From Hygrocybe punicea (Eukaryota; Basidiomycota; Agaricomycetes; Agaricales; Hygrophoraceae): a stretch of 64,000 nucleotides of DNA. Positions 11,403-22,142 of this stretch are shown here, in pieces; positions within the stretch are counted from its first letter, which is position 1, and the number at the start of each line of letters is the position of its first letter. The notes under the pieces are model-generated. The model was not told the DNA's origin. It saw only the letters and a list, made by a program, of their open reading frames with translations, and did not search any database. Made by a program: the position numbers and the translations under genes. The stretch spans positions 6,733,508 to 6,797,507 of the forward strand of contig OY744464.1 of the NCBI GenBank assembly GCA_963556145.1. The letters run 5' to 3'.

Positions 11403-11973
11403 CTATGGTCGAGGGAACAGTGAAATCTCGTGTGATCGAGGATTGTTCAGAGTGCACAAGCAGGTGAGGAATGTCGTCGGATCATCAGGGAGGATAATGG
11501 TAGGCACGGAATATGAGAGTGGAAACCATACATCCGAGAATGGCAATTGTAAATTACGTGGTGAGATATTGTTGAGGTGGAAGTCGGAAGTATTGATGGC
11601 AGAAGGGTTTTGGTGCTGATGCCAAAGATAGATCATAACAAGGTAAAAACCAATAAGGAAAGTGATGGCAATGCTGCCAATGATGATTACAGTAATTTGC
11701 TGTGTTGGGAGTACAGCCATTGTGTATTGGTTTGTTGTGGGATGAAGTAAACAATATGTCAGGGCAAGGGAAAAGACAATGGCGATGATGTCCGTCAGCA
11801 AGGAGACTATTCAGGTACAGCAAGGTCACATGGGATATGTCCATGGTCGGTCTGGATTGTTCTAGAAGAAAGAAAGAAAGGGGAACAAGAACAAGAATAA
11901 ACAACAATGTCCAAAAGAAGACAAAAGGCAAAGGGGAATGATAAAGGAAGGTGTGGTGAAGCGGAATCATCAT
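11403..11973 (-). CDS. Overlapping hydrophobic ORFs, unrecognised
   Basis: Two minus-strand frames are open here. One (11801-11403, 132 aa) has two strongly hydrophobic stretches (DIIAIVFSLALTYCLL and ITVIIIGSIAITFLIGFYLVMIYLW). No family is recognised, no donor/acceptor pair clearly joins them to neighbours, and the region lies in transposon-derived sequence. It may be chance. Confidence 0.2.
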
Positions 11974-13285
11974 GGTGGGTAATGGAGTTGGAATCGGAGT
12001 TGCAGAGTGTAAAATGTAACAAAGAAGCTGGAATGTTTGCAGTCAGTTTCTCAATTGCACTGGAAGTATAAGTTTCAAAAGTATTGGTTGTGTGGCCAGT
12101 GTTCTATTGGAATGATTTGTGAGGACACCCCAAGGTATGTCATTCGTGCTAGTGTTCTCTGCCATGAAAGTTGATGCTGGTGGTAGTAGTTCTGAGATGA
12201 TGAAAGTTGGACTGACAGGCATAGCTAGCGTGGGACATGGGTCGCAGGTGATTTTTTTAAACACCGTACCCTTACCTGTGCTCACTGTAACCTTAACGGG
12301 TATGGTTATACACCACACACCTATCATATAAGGGTATCACAATACCCACAGTGGCCTCAGGCACCATGGGTTTTATTTCATTTGTGTGCTCCAGGCACGC
12401 ATTCAAACGTACAATCTAACCTACACACTCTTCTCAATTGTCTCACACTTAATTGAAATGATACTTGGCTCCCTCTTGCGCTTGGTGGACTTGATGGCAG
12501 ACAGCAAATCCTCGGTCACAATGAGCTCATGGCAGCTCCACGACCCAAGGCAAAGGAAAGCACGAATTGAGGCAGCTGACAGGTGATTATGTGTGAAATG
12601 GAGGAGCTGTTGGCCCCTAGAGAAGATACGTTCCACTGCTGTAGATGTGGCTGCAAAGCAGAAAGCATCATTAGATGGGGCAATGCTGACCAGAACCAAA
12701 CTCACCAGGACTACTCAAGTAGTCCATTGCCATGTGAGAAAGATTCAGATATGCCCTCTGGTTGTTAAACCACCACTTGAGTGGGTCAGTAACATGCTCA
12801 ACCAGCAAACCTAAATAGTCTTCCAGTTCATCCTTCACTGTGGATGTGTTCTTGCAAACAGATATGTTCACAAAATCACCAAATTTGCTGTTGAAGCCTC
12901 CCTTTGTTTCAGATTGGTTGTCAGGCACTGCATAAACTTGAAACGAATAACCACACCTTCATCTCCGCAACTGCAATAGTGCCATCTCCACTCACATCAT
13001 CTATTATCCCCTTGTACTTATCCAGGTACTCCTCCCTAACCAGGTTCTCCGTGACATCAACCCACTCCTCCTTCCAGCCCTGGATTTGCAAGTACTTGAG
13101 TTTCAGGCTGGGGTGCAGAACTGGGATCATAGATGAGCAAAGAACACATTAAAAAAAATCACTTACCCATGGCAATTCTGTACACTGCTGCATCATCTGT
13201 CATCGAGTAGTAACGGTTTAATTTCTTGGTGGCCAGCTTCATTGCAGCTTGGATGGATGGATGATAGGCTTCTTTTGTTTGGCGG

Positions 13286-13440
13286 TGGAGTGGTAGCGAG
13301 TGCCTGGTCACGTGACGAGGCTCCCACAGTTCGTTGTAGACAGATCCCTGTCAGTAGTCAGTCCCAATCAAGCCTTCCTTGCCAGCTCTCCAGCGAGACT
13401 CTCCAGCTAGCCCTCAGAGCGGTACCTCCATACCACTCCA
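13286..13440 (+). repeat. 5' LTR of the 13286-17175 element
   Basis: A 155-bp LTR with TG...CA ends that also form a short inverted repeat (TGGAGTGGTA/TACCACTCCA). It contains GGTCACGTGACGAGGCTCCCAC with an E-box-like CACGTG core. It differs from the 3' LTR at only a few positions, mostly transitions, which suggests recent insertion. Confidence 0.85.
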
Positions 13441-13443
13441 ACG

Positions 13444-13465
13444 TGGTGAAGAGAGCGGATTCGAA
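13444..13465 (+). promoter_or_regulatory. Primer-binding site of the LTR element
   Basis: TGGTGAAGAGAGCGGATT starts three bases after the 5' LTR and continues TCGAA. Its reverse complement has the form of a tRNA 3' end: a T-loop TTCGAAT, an acceptor strand and the terminal CCA. This is what a minus-strand primer site should look like. The tRNA identity is not assigned. Confidence 0.8.
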
Positions 13466-13935
13466 CACAGCCTCAGTCTTCAGCAATTTTCAGCGACTTC
13501 CTGTGATCTCCAGTGAATTTTCAGCACCCCAGTGATTTTACGCGTACCGAGCACAGAGCACAGAGCACAGCACACCGAGCAGTTTCCCAAACACCAAGCA
13601 ATTTTCCGAGCACCAAACCATTTGCCGAACATCAAATGTTTTCATTTTCTCGACCCACACCAATGACTACTAAAAAGAAACAAAAAGAACGAGCAAAGAA
13701 GGAAAAAACGCGGTGGAAAACCAATACAAAAAACGAGCCACAAACCACACCGCCAACAGCCCACTCCAACCACACACAGCCCACAGCGACGTGGACCCCA
13801 ATGAGAGCAACCACGATGCCCACTGCCCCAGTGCCCGGCAATGCCACTTGAACACCACCTGGCACCTCCGAACATGAACATTCAACAACCCCATCACCCC
13901 ACCTTGCTAGTTCCAACCGCGTCAAGCCAAAAACG

Positions 13936-14869
13936 ATGTACGGGCCCCGAAACTCACCACCACCGCCATCCCACAGTACCAACCACCTCCAAACCGAACA
14001 TGGACGCGAATACCCAATGCCTACGGCTCTCGCCACCCCAAACCCCAAACACCCCGGAGCAGAGCGTGGCCACGAGCACCCTTCAAAACACCACAACCCC
14101 AAGGCCAAAGACGGCCGTGAATGCGAATGCCCGGCGCGTAGGCCTAACCCCAACGCAAAACTAACCACCACTTCCGTGGCAACCCAGCAACAGCCATCCA
14201 CCAGCACCTCTGCATCAAAATCAAACGGCCCCATCCACACGCGAAAACGCGTCCCCGCATGGCCCAACATGCCCACCATCACCAGAAGCAACGTCAACCG
14301 CCTTGGACGACGCCCCGTCGTCGAATACTACCCCAACGCGAACCACTGCGCCCGAAACTCAACGAGAGTTGCGTCACACACCCACGTCGACCCCAAACAC
14401 ACTGTCCCTGCTGCAAAACGTGTCCGAACACGTCTCAAGTCCCACCCCGGCCCCAAACCCCACGCCCGTGCAAGAAAACACGTTCATACGCTTCCCACAC
14501 CGCGGTCCCACAACACCTGACCATCTGACGCCCACACAGGCCCCAAAGCCCATACCCGTGCAACAGAACACGCCCAAACGCACCCCAGACCCCGTTTCCC
14601 CCCCAGGTATACGCCCACACATGCTCACACCAGCCCAGAGTCACGTCACCGCTGTCCAGACGCCGCAACTGCGAGCGCCGAGGCCAAACGGTGTTGAAAC
14701 CCGAGCTGACGTGTACCTGAAGTTCAAGGAGGACGAGAGGAATGGGAGAAGGGGAGATGGCGCTGGAGTGGTCCAGAGGGACCTCTCGGGATCGGGGACG
14801 GAATCGCACGGAATGGTCAAAGGTGGATGGGATAGATGTCTGTCCACTACATCCGGAACTGGCTACTGA
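13936..14869 (+). CDS. Proline-rich ORF(s) of the LTR element, gag-position protein
   Basis: Two overlapping frames (194 and 188 aa) are open. The frame 14303-14869 carries repeated words such as APNPTPVQENT, PTTPDHLTPTQAPKP and VQQNTPKRTPD, then a charged C-terminus (VYLKFKEDERNGRRGD). The same protein segment recurs in the hAT MITE at 27883-29006, with amino-acid similarity held over about 120 residues. That argues the frame is or was coding. No gag domain is recognisable; it sits where gag would be. The 13936 frame may be a shadow. Confidence 0.4.
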
Positions 14870-14911
14870 CTAAGGTCCAGGTCACGTGACGTGACAGGCA
14901 CCACTACTACA
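14866..14911 (-). repeat. Truncated, inverted copy of the 155-bp LTR
   Basis: TACTGACTAAGGTCCAGG then TCACGTGACGTGACAGGC and ACCACTACTACAG is a shortened reverse-complement relative of the LTR at 13286. A very similar piece lies at about 30085-30123 inside another MITE. It appears to be an old remnant. Confidence 0.5.
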
Positions 14912-14928
14912 GCGCAAGGAACGAGGAG

Positions 14929-15435
14929 ATGGATACCATGAGGACAGAGGAGATGAACGAGTCCGAGAACACACGACGGGACAACAGGACAGCCCAACAA
15001 GAGACCGGGAACAGGCCCGTTCGTACATCTAGCCCCACCCCAGCGAATTTGCCCGCGCCCATGTTACCACCTACGCGTCTCAACTGGGCTGAACACACCA
15101 CAGCCATCCCCATCCATGCTGCCTCCCAACACGAACGTCTAACGCCTACACCATCTCGACCCACCATCCTCGTCTACCCTGACCCAAAACCAAACCACCA
15201 ACACGGGCGTCCCGCCCCCACACCGTACCACGCTTCCGGCAACCACCAAACATGCTACGACAGCCGAGCATGGCCTCTGCCATCCCAAATTGCAGAGATC
15301 CTCACAGGAGAGAACCAAAACAGGATGGATGGTCTTGCCAGGCGAAACATTGAAGGGCAAGATGAGAAAAAGCAACAACCTGCAAGCACAGAGGAGACAC
15401 ATACCGGGGACACACCACACGATGAAGCATCCTGA
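14929..15435 (+). CDS. Unrecognised polar ORF inside the LTR element
   Basis: A 168-residue ORF starts MDTMRTEEMNESEN. It is rich in Pro, Thr, Asn and charged residues, with a more complex C-terminal part (YDSRAWPLPSQIAEILTGENQNRMDG). No domain is recognised. It may be part of a gag-like polyprotein with the preceding Pro-rich ORF, or may be chance. Confidence 0.25.
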   Translation: MDTMRTEEMNESENTRRDNRTAQQETGNRPVRTSSPTPANLPAPMLPPTRLNWAEHTTAIPIHAASQHERLTPTPSRPTILVYPDPKPNHQHGRPAPTPYHASGNHQTCYDSRAWPLPSQIAEILTGENQNRMDGLARRNIEGQDEKKQQPASTEETHTGDTPHDEAS

Positions 15436-16096
15436 CCTGCGACTGCACATGAGGCGGACCCACCTATGCCCACAAAACAATACGCCGACACATCTACGCA
15501 AACGGAGCCCGTGGAAACACCTCCATCAGCATACCACGACAATAACCACGACAATAACCCCGCCCTGAAAACCCAAGCCATCCCCGTGTTCAACATTCCC
15601 CGTCAAAACTGTACCTGGCGCAACAACCACCCGACTCACGTCCCCATTTGGCATCCAAAGAGCATCCCTACACTTACCTACCCCTGAACGCAAAATCCAT
15701 GGTCCACGCTTCGCTACCGTCACTGCCGTGTCCACCCTCAAAACCTTCCCCCGAGATACCCCGTACATAAACTCCCACCTCATTGTCAACCATACCCAAC
15801 ACATTTTGACGACTCCCCATTCCAAGTACAACCCCGTCATCTTCCCACCATCCCTACGCAAAACTCATCCAAAATTCTGGCTCGTGTCCACGACGTTTCT
15901 CCTGCCTTTTCCCATCCCTCTGTTTCTTTCCCATCTTTTTCTGGACAAGTTCCCATTCCCTTTGATCCCAGTCTTGGACCTCCTTTGCTAGACCCCAGTG
16001 GAGTAGATTAGTTCCTTTTTCAGTCTGTTTCCCTCTTTTCTTCCTCTTTTTTTTCTTTCTTCTTTTTTGGGTCTTCGATAGCGATGAGGACGTCGC

Positions 16097-16998
16097 TGTA
16101 GATGCGGGTTCTTGGTGGCTTCGGAACTATAAAAGAGAAATAATAATGATCCTAACCTGTGGGTGTCAGCGTAGAAGTGACTGGATAAATCAGTGTTGGG
16201 AATAGTAGTAAAAGGAAGGGAATGTTAGTAAAAGTAAAGCCACCGCATAAAACTGGACTAATAACGACGAATCCGGCAATGAACGGAGTGAAAATGGACA
16301 AATAATAAAGAACCTGACGATGCCAACGATGTCGGGTATGGCGGGTCGGGTTGGGTTGGGTTGGAAATGATGAACAAATATACGGGAACAGTGATAAAGA
16401 CAATGAGGTGAACTATAAAAAGCTAAGGGTCTACGTGGACAAGCATTTGAAGGGATTAAAAGGATTCTGACTATGAGGGAAACGGGGACTAAGGGTATCT
16501 TTTTTTTGTACGGTCGTCGGGGACCATTTTTATAGTACATGTGTGTGTAGCTACTTTCGGACATGTCCATTTCGGCCAATAGATACTACAAAGAAAAGAT
16601 GGAATGGGGATGTGGAAAGGGGGGTTGCAAAGCGACGAGGACAGGAATATGGAGGGGAAAACGAATATCCATGAAAAAGATGGAAAATGTCCTACATATC
16701 TCCGAAAGGACGACGGGATGCATAAATATGGTAAGTCCGAAGTCGGGGATTGACTCCGATGAGATCCATCTTCTGGAATTGGAACTCCGAGGCGTTTGAG
16801 GCTGCCGGATTTAGCCCAAAAGCGGCTGTCACAAAGCGGCATGTGTCAGGTTACGTCGGTCACGTCGGGTCACGTCACGTCACGTCACGTCACGTCGGGT
16901 TACGTTGGGTTCGAATGCAAGTCGAATGGCAGCATTGGGTTGGTCTGGATTCGTGATATATCGATGATACAGACTCAGAGGGACATCGACCCTCTACA
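16097..16998 (-). mobile_element. Solo LTR, 902 bp, TSD tcgc
   Basis: On the minus strand it begins TGTAGAGGGTCGATG and ends CCCGCATCTACA. tcgc flanks both sides (16093-16096 and 16999-17002). It is the inverted relative of the 938-bp solo LTR at 50645-51582 and shares its TATAAAAA-like box and GACGTGACGTGACGTGACG-type tract. It is nested in the 155-bp-LTR element. Confidence 0.88.
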
Positions 16999-17021
16999 TC
17001 GCTATGAGGAAGGGGGGCACT

Positions 17022-17175
17022 TGGAGTGGTAGCAAGTGCCTGGTCACGTGACGAGGCTCCCACGGTTCATTGTAGACAGATCCCTGTCAGTAGTCAGTCC
17101 CAATCAAGCCTTCCTTGCCAGCTCTCCAGCGAGACTCTCCAGCTAGCCCTCGGAGTGGTACCTCCGTACTACTCC
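17022..17175 (+). repeat. 3' LTR of the 13286-17175 element
   Basis: A 154-bp direct repeat of the LTR at 13286-13440, preceded by the purine tract AGGAAGGGGGGCAC and followed by the target duplication gcgg. Confidence 0.85.
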
Positions 17176-17259
17176 AGCGGTTGAGGTTCTCGGTAAGTTT
17201 GTCCATCACGGTGATAACTGCAGCTAGGCTGGCAGCATCATGAGAAAAAAAGATAGTGG

Positions 17260-17875
17260 TGTGATGGCAAGTTCTGTTGTAGACCCAGATGAAGAATCTA
17301 CGGAAAGGGTGATCAGCTAGAAAGTGATCAGAGGAATTCAGTTTCTTTAGAGAAGTCTAATCAATCCAACCCGAATCCAGGGGTTCTGGAATCAGAGGGA
17401 GAGTGTGGGGGAAAGGACGAAGGTAAGTATAAATGGAAGAGAGAGAGAACTAAAACTATAGATGTGAGACGGGATGATAAGATGTTTCTATATGTGTCTG
17501 GGTATCTCGTTTCTGTGTATGTGTAGTGTAAATGTACTACTTTTATACTACTGGGTGGAATCCTGTGCTATGGTAACTATGTACTACAAGCAAAGGCTGT
17601 AAATGATAGGGGGAGTGGAGAGGAGGATAGGAGGAGTGGTGCTATGTACTAGGAGACAGGAAACAAAGATATATGATATACAACTATATACATATTGATT
17701 CCGGGTTGTTAGGGACATTGCATCGCGAGTAGGAACAATTCTGGAGGTGGAATCCGGAGCAGAATCGGTGGAAAAGACCGGAATCGAGTGGAATTGATGA
17801 TATGGGAATAGGAATGGTTGGGAATGGAGTGGGATATGAAGGGGATACAGATCCATACAATCCGGAGCCTCTACA
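17260..17875 (-). mobile_element. Solo LTR, 616 bp, TSD gtgg
   Basis: On the minus strand it begins TGTAGAGGCTCCGGA and ends CCATCACA. gtgg lies at 17256-17259 and 17876-17879. It belongs to the same family as the LTRs of the retrotransposon at 44362-56662 (about 619 and 617 bp after subtracting nested insertions). Its removal joins QYKKAT to PLSFFSHDAAS in the hAT1 transposase. Confidence 0.88.
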
Positions 17876-19739
17876 GTGGCCTTCTTGTATTGCTGTCGCA
17901 CAATCAATAATAAGTCTATAATGGATACTATAACTTACCTCCAGCACGGCCACAAGATCATTGATGATCTTCCAATCCTTGTTGTCCAACTCATACTTTT
18001 GCAGCTTTACTCCTTTGTCTGCTGTAATGGTATCAATGGGCTTTCTATATTGCAATGCAAATGTCAACATATCATAGGTCGAGTTCCACCAAGTGATGAC
18101 ATTGCGTGGGATGAGCCAGACTTTCAACTTGTGTTCCTCACAGGCCTGGTGCCAGGCTGGCAGTGCAATGGTCATCAAGTGGATAATTGAGAAGGAGAGC
18201 TGTCGGACCTGTGTCAATAACTATTAGTGTCATGGGACTGTGACAATGTATCCATGCATACCTTCATCACCATTTGATGGACAACAGCCGTGTCAGCTAG
18301 GAGCTCCTCTCATTCCATCTCACCCAGCTGGGCTAACTTGTCAATGCCATCATCCACTTCTTCACCTTCCACGTCCTTGTCATCTTCTTCGTCATCGTCA
18401 TCGACTGCCACCAGATCCGGCATATCATGGCTATCACCTTCATGGAATATGATGTTGGCTCCAGCTGAACTGAGGCTGGCATTGAAGGGCTGAAGCAACA
18501 CCTTTCCAGATAACTGGACAGTGTGGTTGAAACAGCAGGCTCAATTTGCCTCCTCAAAAGAATTCTCCATCTTGGCAAGTTCCATGGTTTGAGTATCGTT
18601 TGAGGTGGCATTGTCAGCATTGACTATGAGAACCTAAGAGGCAACTCAGTTAAATTTCAGGGGGAACCATAAAGGATGGTCACGAACCTTATCTTTGAGG
18701 CCATATCTTTCCAGCATCCCCTGAAATGCTTTGGCAAGGGTTATGCCACTGTGAGACTCTGGAAGCTCAATGAAATCAAGGAGGAAACCCAATATAACCC
18801 CATTGTGTGTGATGGCCTATGATTTGGCGAAGTCCATGTATCGGTACCAAAATGCAAGTGTTCAGGATAGGCCTTAAAAATGTTCAGTTATGGTACAATA
18901 CAAAGACCAATGGACTTACTTGTAACAATTTGCCCACATGCTCTTGGCATACCTCAAAACATGCATGAATATCTCACAAAACTGTCTTTGCAGAAGGTAT
19001 TGCAATATGGGGTCGACCTGCTGAGAGAAGTTCTCGGAACTCTCTGTCATTCACAACCTTGATGAGCCGATTAGATTCGGTCACCCATTTGACCAGGTGG
19101 GCACTGAAAAACAGAGATTGCTTGATTGAGTAGGCCAGTCTAACACCTGAGCCAATTGACTCACCAAATTTCAGTGTTCATATGTGAACGCTGTGACGGT
19201 TGGGTGGGTTTTTGACCTGGCTGAGCCAAGAGAGAAAAAATTGAGCCACTCAAGCCAGCAGGGTTACATTCCTTGACAGCATTGACAGCATCTTCACTGA
19301 AGCACTGGATGGCATGCTGCTTGAGGTTGGCAGTAGAGGCACGGTCTTTTGAGTCCTGGAAACGACGAATCCCACCAGTGGGGTTCTTGCAATTCTGCAC
19401 TGCACCAGTGAAAAAGTGGCAGAGGTGGCCATTATGGCATTGAATTGTTACATTGGGCTTAAAAAATCCATAAATGGGAGAACACCAAGTTTTCTTGAGG
19501 GCTGCTGACAGAGGTGGGTGTGAGGAAATGGTATTAATGCAAAAATGAAATGAAATAATACTGAGTTGAGCTTCAGGATCATCATCCTTGTTAGCAGGGT
19601 TCTCCTGTACCAATGCTAGTGTCACTGTTGCTGATTTTGATTGTATCTTCATGATCTTGGGTGTTGACAAGTGAGGGGAGTGAGCCAGAGTGTGTAGATG
19701 CATCAGTATTGAGGGTAGAAACACTTGAGCAAGTGGAGA

Positions 19740-20030
19740 GGCCTTGCTTGGCCTTCTTGAACAGCCATGCCAGAGCCTTGGCACCTTTTTTGGCCTGCTC
19801 GACTAATGAAGATGTACGTGAGAGAGTAGAAGCGGAGTCAGCGGCACACTCCTTTTTTGAGGCATGAGTCAGGTAGGGAAGACTGTCAATGTTGCACTCA
19901 CAGTTTGCTTGGCTTTCTTGAATGGCCACACCAGAGCCTTGGCACTGTTTTTGGCCTGCTCAACCAACAAAGATGTGCATGAGAGAGTGGAGGTGGATTT
20001 GGCATTGTGCTCCTTGTTTTGAGGCATGAG
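19740..20030 (-). repeat. Tandem duplication of the first hAT1 exon region (about 163 bp)
   Basis: Sequence around 19740-19865 is repeated at about 19903-20027. Both copies start with an ATG (minus strand 19865 and 20027) and encode VEQAKxxAKALxWxFKKAKQ. They differ mainly by transitions. Either copy could serve as the transposase N-terminus. Confidence 0.6.
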
Positions 20031-20490
20031 TGAGGAGGATTAGGTATCAACTTCGCACTTACAGTTTGTGTGATAATGCACATTTTATCCGAGTGGTGCC
20101 AGGAACACAATATGATAGACATTGTTTGACTCCTTGGGGCTTTGAGACAAAATTGGCAATGTATCAGAAGATGATCTGCACAGAAAACCTTTGCATTATT
20201 ATTGTGGAAGCTGAAGCGGGACCCAGCTAGGAACTTACTGTGTCAAGTTAGCAGAATGTGCTGATTGTGCCTTGTCGATCTGGGCAGATTTAGGGGAAGA
20301 CAATGAGGTACATGCACAAAAGTGAAAGAAAAGAGGTATGAGAAGTAAACCTGTGGAAAACTGTGAAACCATGGCATGGGTGGATGATTTGCCTAGGGTT
20401 CTACATTTGGCATACCACACCTGCAACCGAGCTACCTGTGATGTAAAACCCATGGGAAAACCTGTACCCATGTCTCACGCTAGGCATAGT

Positions 20491-20976
20491 CACTGGGGGT
20501 GTTGATGCCATTGTTGGAATAGGGAAAGTTTGTAATCTAGTGTTGCAGTGTAGAGACCAAAGTGGTGCTGCAGATGTCAAAGGAGAAACCAACAACAGCA
20601 AATCACAAGAGAAATTGGTTGCAGGGGCAGTTAGCGTGGATTTGGACTCATCAGGGCCCTTGCTGGCAGCCTGAGAACTGGGCATTATTGAAATGGGCTT
20701 TTGTGGGAGAGTGGGTCTTTTGAACTTCTTTGGTGGGCAAGCCACTGGGAGATTTGATGGATGCTTCTGTGAAGTGGACATAAAATTGTTTTCATCAACT
20801 AACTCAATTGGAATGATCTCCTTCTTGATGGCTTTCCCAATCCCTAAGACATGCTTGCAATGCCAGCCTGAGTAAGCAGTTGTCGCAATCTGGTCAACTT
20901 TCCAGTGGTTGTCACAATATCTCAGCTCTGGAATCCATCTATACATCTCAATGTGGTAGAAATTATGGATAGTCAC
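20491..20976 (-). pseudogene. Unassigned transposon gene split by hAT1 (other part 12043-12217)
   Basis: Minus-strand ORF with the distinctive segment MYRWIPELRYCDNHWKVDQIATTAYSGWHC near its start, then a basic, Ser/Pro-rich part reaching the hAT1 target site (ASTPPVTMP). On the far side of hAT1 the same frame continues as VSPTFIISELLPPAS...ENTSTNDIPWGVL at 12217-12100. Removing hAT1 and one TSD copy keeps the frame. The family is not recognised; the company of transposon genes suggests a transposon ORF. Confidence 0.4.
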
Positions 20977-21352
20977 TGATCCTTGACCCCATGTCAGAGG
21001 AGCTTAACCCTGCCTCTGAAATTCAAGCCAAACCTCACACGCTGCACTTGTTACATCTTGACACATTTTCACTAGCTGCAATCCACGATTGGCCTCATGG
21101 ACTGTTGTTAAGCTCTGTGACCTTTGAGTTCTGACCAAGTCCTCCTCAGCCAGGATTTGACCACAGGGTAATCCCTTTGCAGCAGAGGTGCGAGTGGCAT
21201 GTTGGATGAAATCTGCAGCAATGATTCTGATGTGGTAGACAGCCCAGGGTTCTACACTGATTGCATACTATTGATAAGCATATTAAATACCTCCCTAGAG
21301 TGTTATTAGTAGCACAAATATAACCAGGAAATATGAAAGTGCCAGTGGAAGC

Positions 21353-22135
21353 TCACTGCGATGACTTGAGTTTGGACTGCACACTAAGAAGTTTGTGGTA
21401 GAGTTCTTGGTAGAGTTTGTTCTGAAGTAAAGCATCATGATTTAGAGATTCAATCAAGAACTGGATAGCGGGTATGTGTGATGGATGTAAACAGTGCTGT
21501 AGATTCAACTGATCACAATATTCTTCAGCATAAAATTGTTGGGAAAAACTTGGAGTCCAAGGCTCTTGCAAATTCCTGACACCTCTGGGAGCTCTGGATG
21601 GAGTTGCTTGATTGTGGACTTGGTTTGTGATGGTGCCATGAGATGAATGCAATTGAGGCAAAGGGTGTGGTTCTAAGACACTAGCTGGCAATTTGGAATA
21701 ATCAGCAAGCTTGTTGACAAAGAAGCACTCTGATGGAGAATAACTGTCACAATGGTGGGGGAAGGCAGAAATTGTTGTATTATGGAGGCAAAGTGCATGC
21801 AGAAGTGATGTTATGTCACACTAACCACTCTCACAACTGTGCCCACCCGAGTTGTCCTGGCTGAGCATGTTGTCCATCTTTATGTTGATAATCTTACCAA
21901 TGGCCCAACCACTTACACAGTCCCTTTTCAGACTATGAAACCAGGTCTGATGGTGGGTCAATAATTTGCACTCCCACTGCTGCTCAAAATCACTCCATGT
22001 TTTCAGATCATTGTCATTACCATCAAGAAACCTGATCAGATTGTTGCTGGAAATCCCACAAGCTTTGATGCTGGTGAAACATCTCATTCTATCACTCCAA
22101 TGTAAGCATAATCTTTTTCTTCTGCTTGAGAACAT
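21353..22135 (-). other. Remnant ORFs, unrecognised
   Basis: Two minus-strand ORFs (21691-21353 and 22135-21821) have moderately complex translations, for example QQFYAEEYCDQLNLQHCLHPSHIPAIQFLIESLNHD and LKTWSDFEQQWECKLLTHH. They look protein-like but match no family I recognise. They probably belong to the same decayed transposon gene as the ORF at 20491-20976. Confidence 0.25.
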
Positions 22136-22142
22136 AGATGTA

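Larger units (their letters stand above)
13286..17175 (+). mobile_element. Non-autonomous LTR retrotransposon, 155-bp LTRs, TSD gcgg
   Basis: Direct LTRs lie at 13286-13440 and 17022-17175 (TGGAGTGGTA...TACCACTCCA), with gcgg on both outer sides (13282-13285 and 17176-17179). Three bases inside the 5' LTR is a tRNA-complementary primer site. A purine tract (GAGGAAGGGGGGCAC) abuts the 3' LTR. The interior has Pro-rich ORFs but no protease, reverse transcriptase or integrase motif, so it is non-autonomous (LARD/TRIM type). A 902-bp solo LTR of another family is nested in it; without that the element is about 2.98 kb. It lies in a hAT1 transposase exon. Confidence 0.85.
12421..20027 (-). pseudogene. 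hAT1 transposase, multi-exon, interrupted
   Basis: Read on the minus strand from an ATG near 20027. A Lys/Ala-rich exon (VEQAKNSAKALVWPFKKAKQ) is duplicated once. A BED-like zinc-finger region follows at about 19500-19200 (SPIYGFFKPN, C and H residues around AVQNCKNPTGGIRRF and LKQHAIQCF). Acidic and core segments come next, with the RNase H-like core near 18190-17880 (VWLIPRNVITWWNSTYDML, LQKYELDNKDWKIINDLVAVLE). A 616-bp solo LTR splits the next exon. AAVITVMDKLTENLN near 17230-17180 is cut off by a 3.9-kb LTR element from KLATKKLNRYYSMTDDAAVYR (13260-13170). The end is the hAT dimerisation block, ATSTAVERIFSRGQQLLHF...NHLSAASIRAFLCLGSW. It is not functional as it stands. Confidence 0.85.
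12226..20482. mobile_element. hAT1: decayed autonomous hAT transposon, TSD ggcatag(c/t)
   Basis: The ends TAGCGTGGGACATGGGT (12226) and its inverse ACCCATGTCTCACGCTA (ending 20482) are flanked by ggcatagc (12218-12225) and ggcatagt (20483-20490), one transition apart. Inside, on the minus strand, is a hAT transposase with BED-type N-terminus and dimerisation C-terminus. Two LTR-derived insertions interrupt it, so the native length was about 3.7 kb. The terminus (TAG.....ACATGGGTA) is close to those of the family B MITEs here, which makes this type a plausible transposase source for them. Confidence 0.85.

Noticed and set aside
13444..13465. Possible tRNA gene, because of the T-loop-like TTCGAA and CCA complement
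   Set aside because: Only the last 20 or so bases of a tRNA are matched, directly after an LTR, so it is a primer-binding site.
20394..20482. A short element between TAGGGTTCTACA (20397) and ACGCTAGG
   Set aside because: The right-hand part is the end of hAT1, whose true partner end and TSD are at 12218-12226. The left flank shows no duplication.
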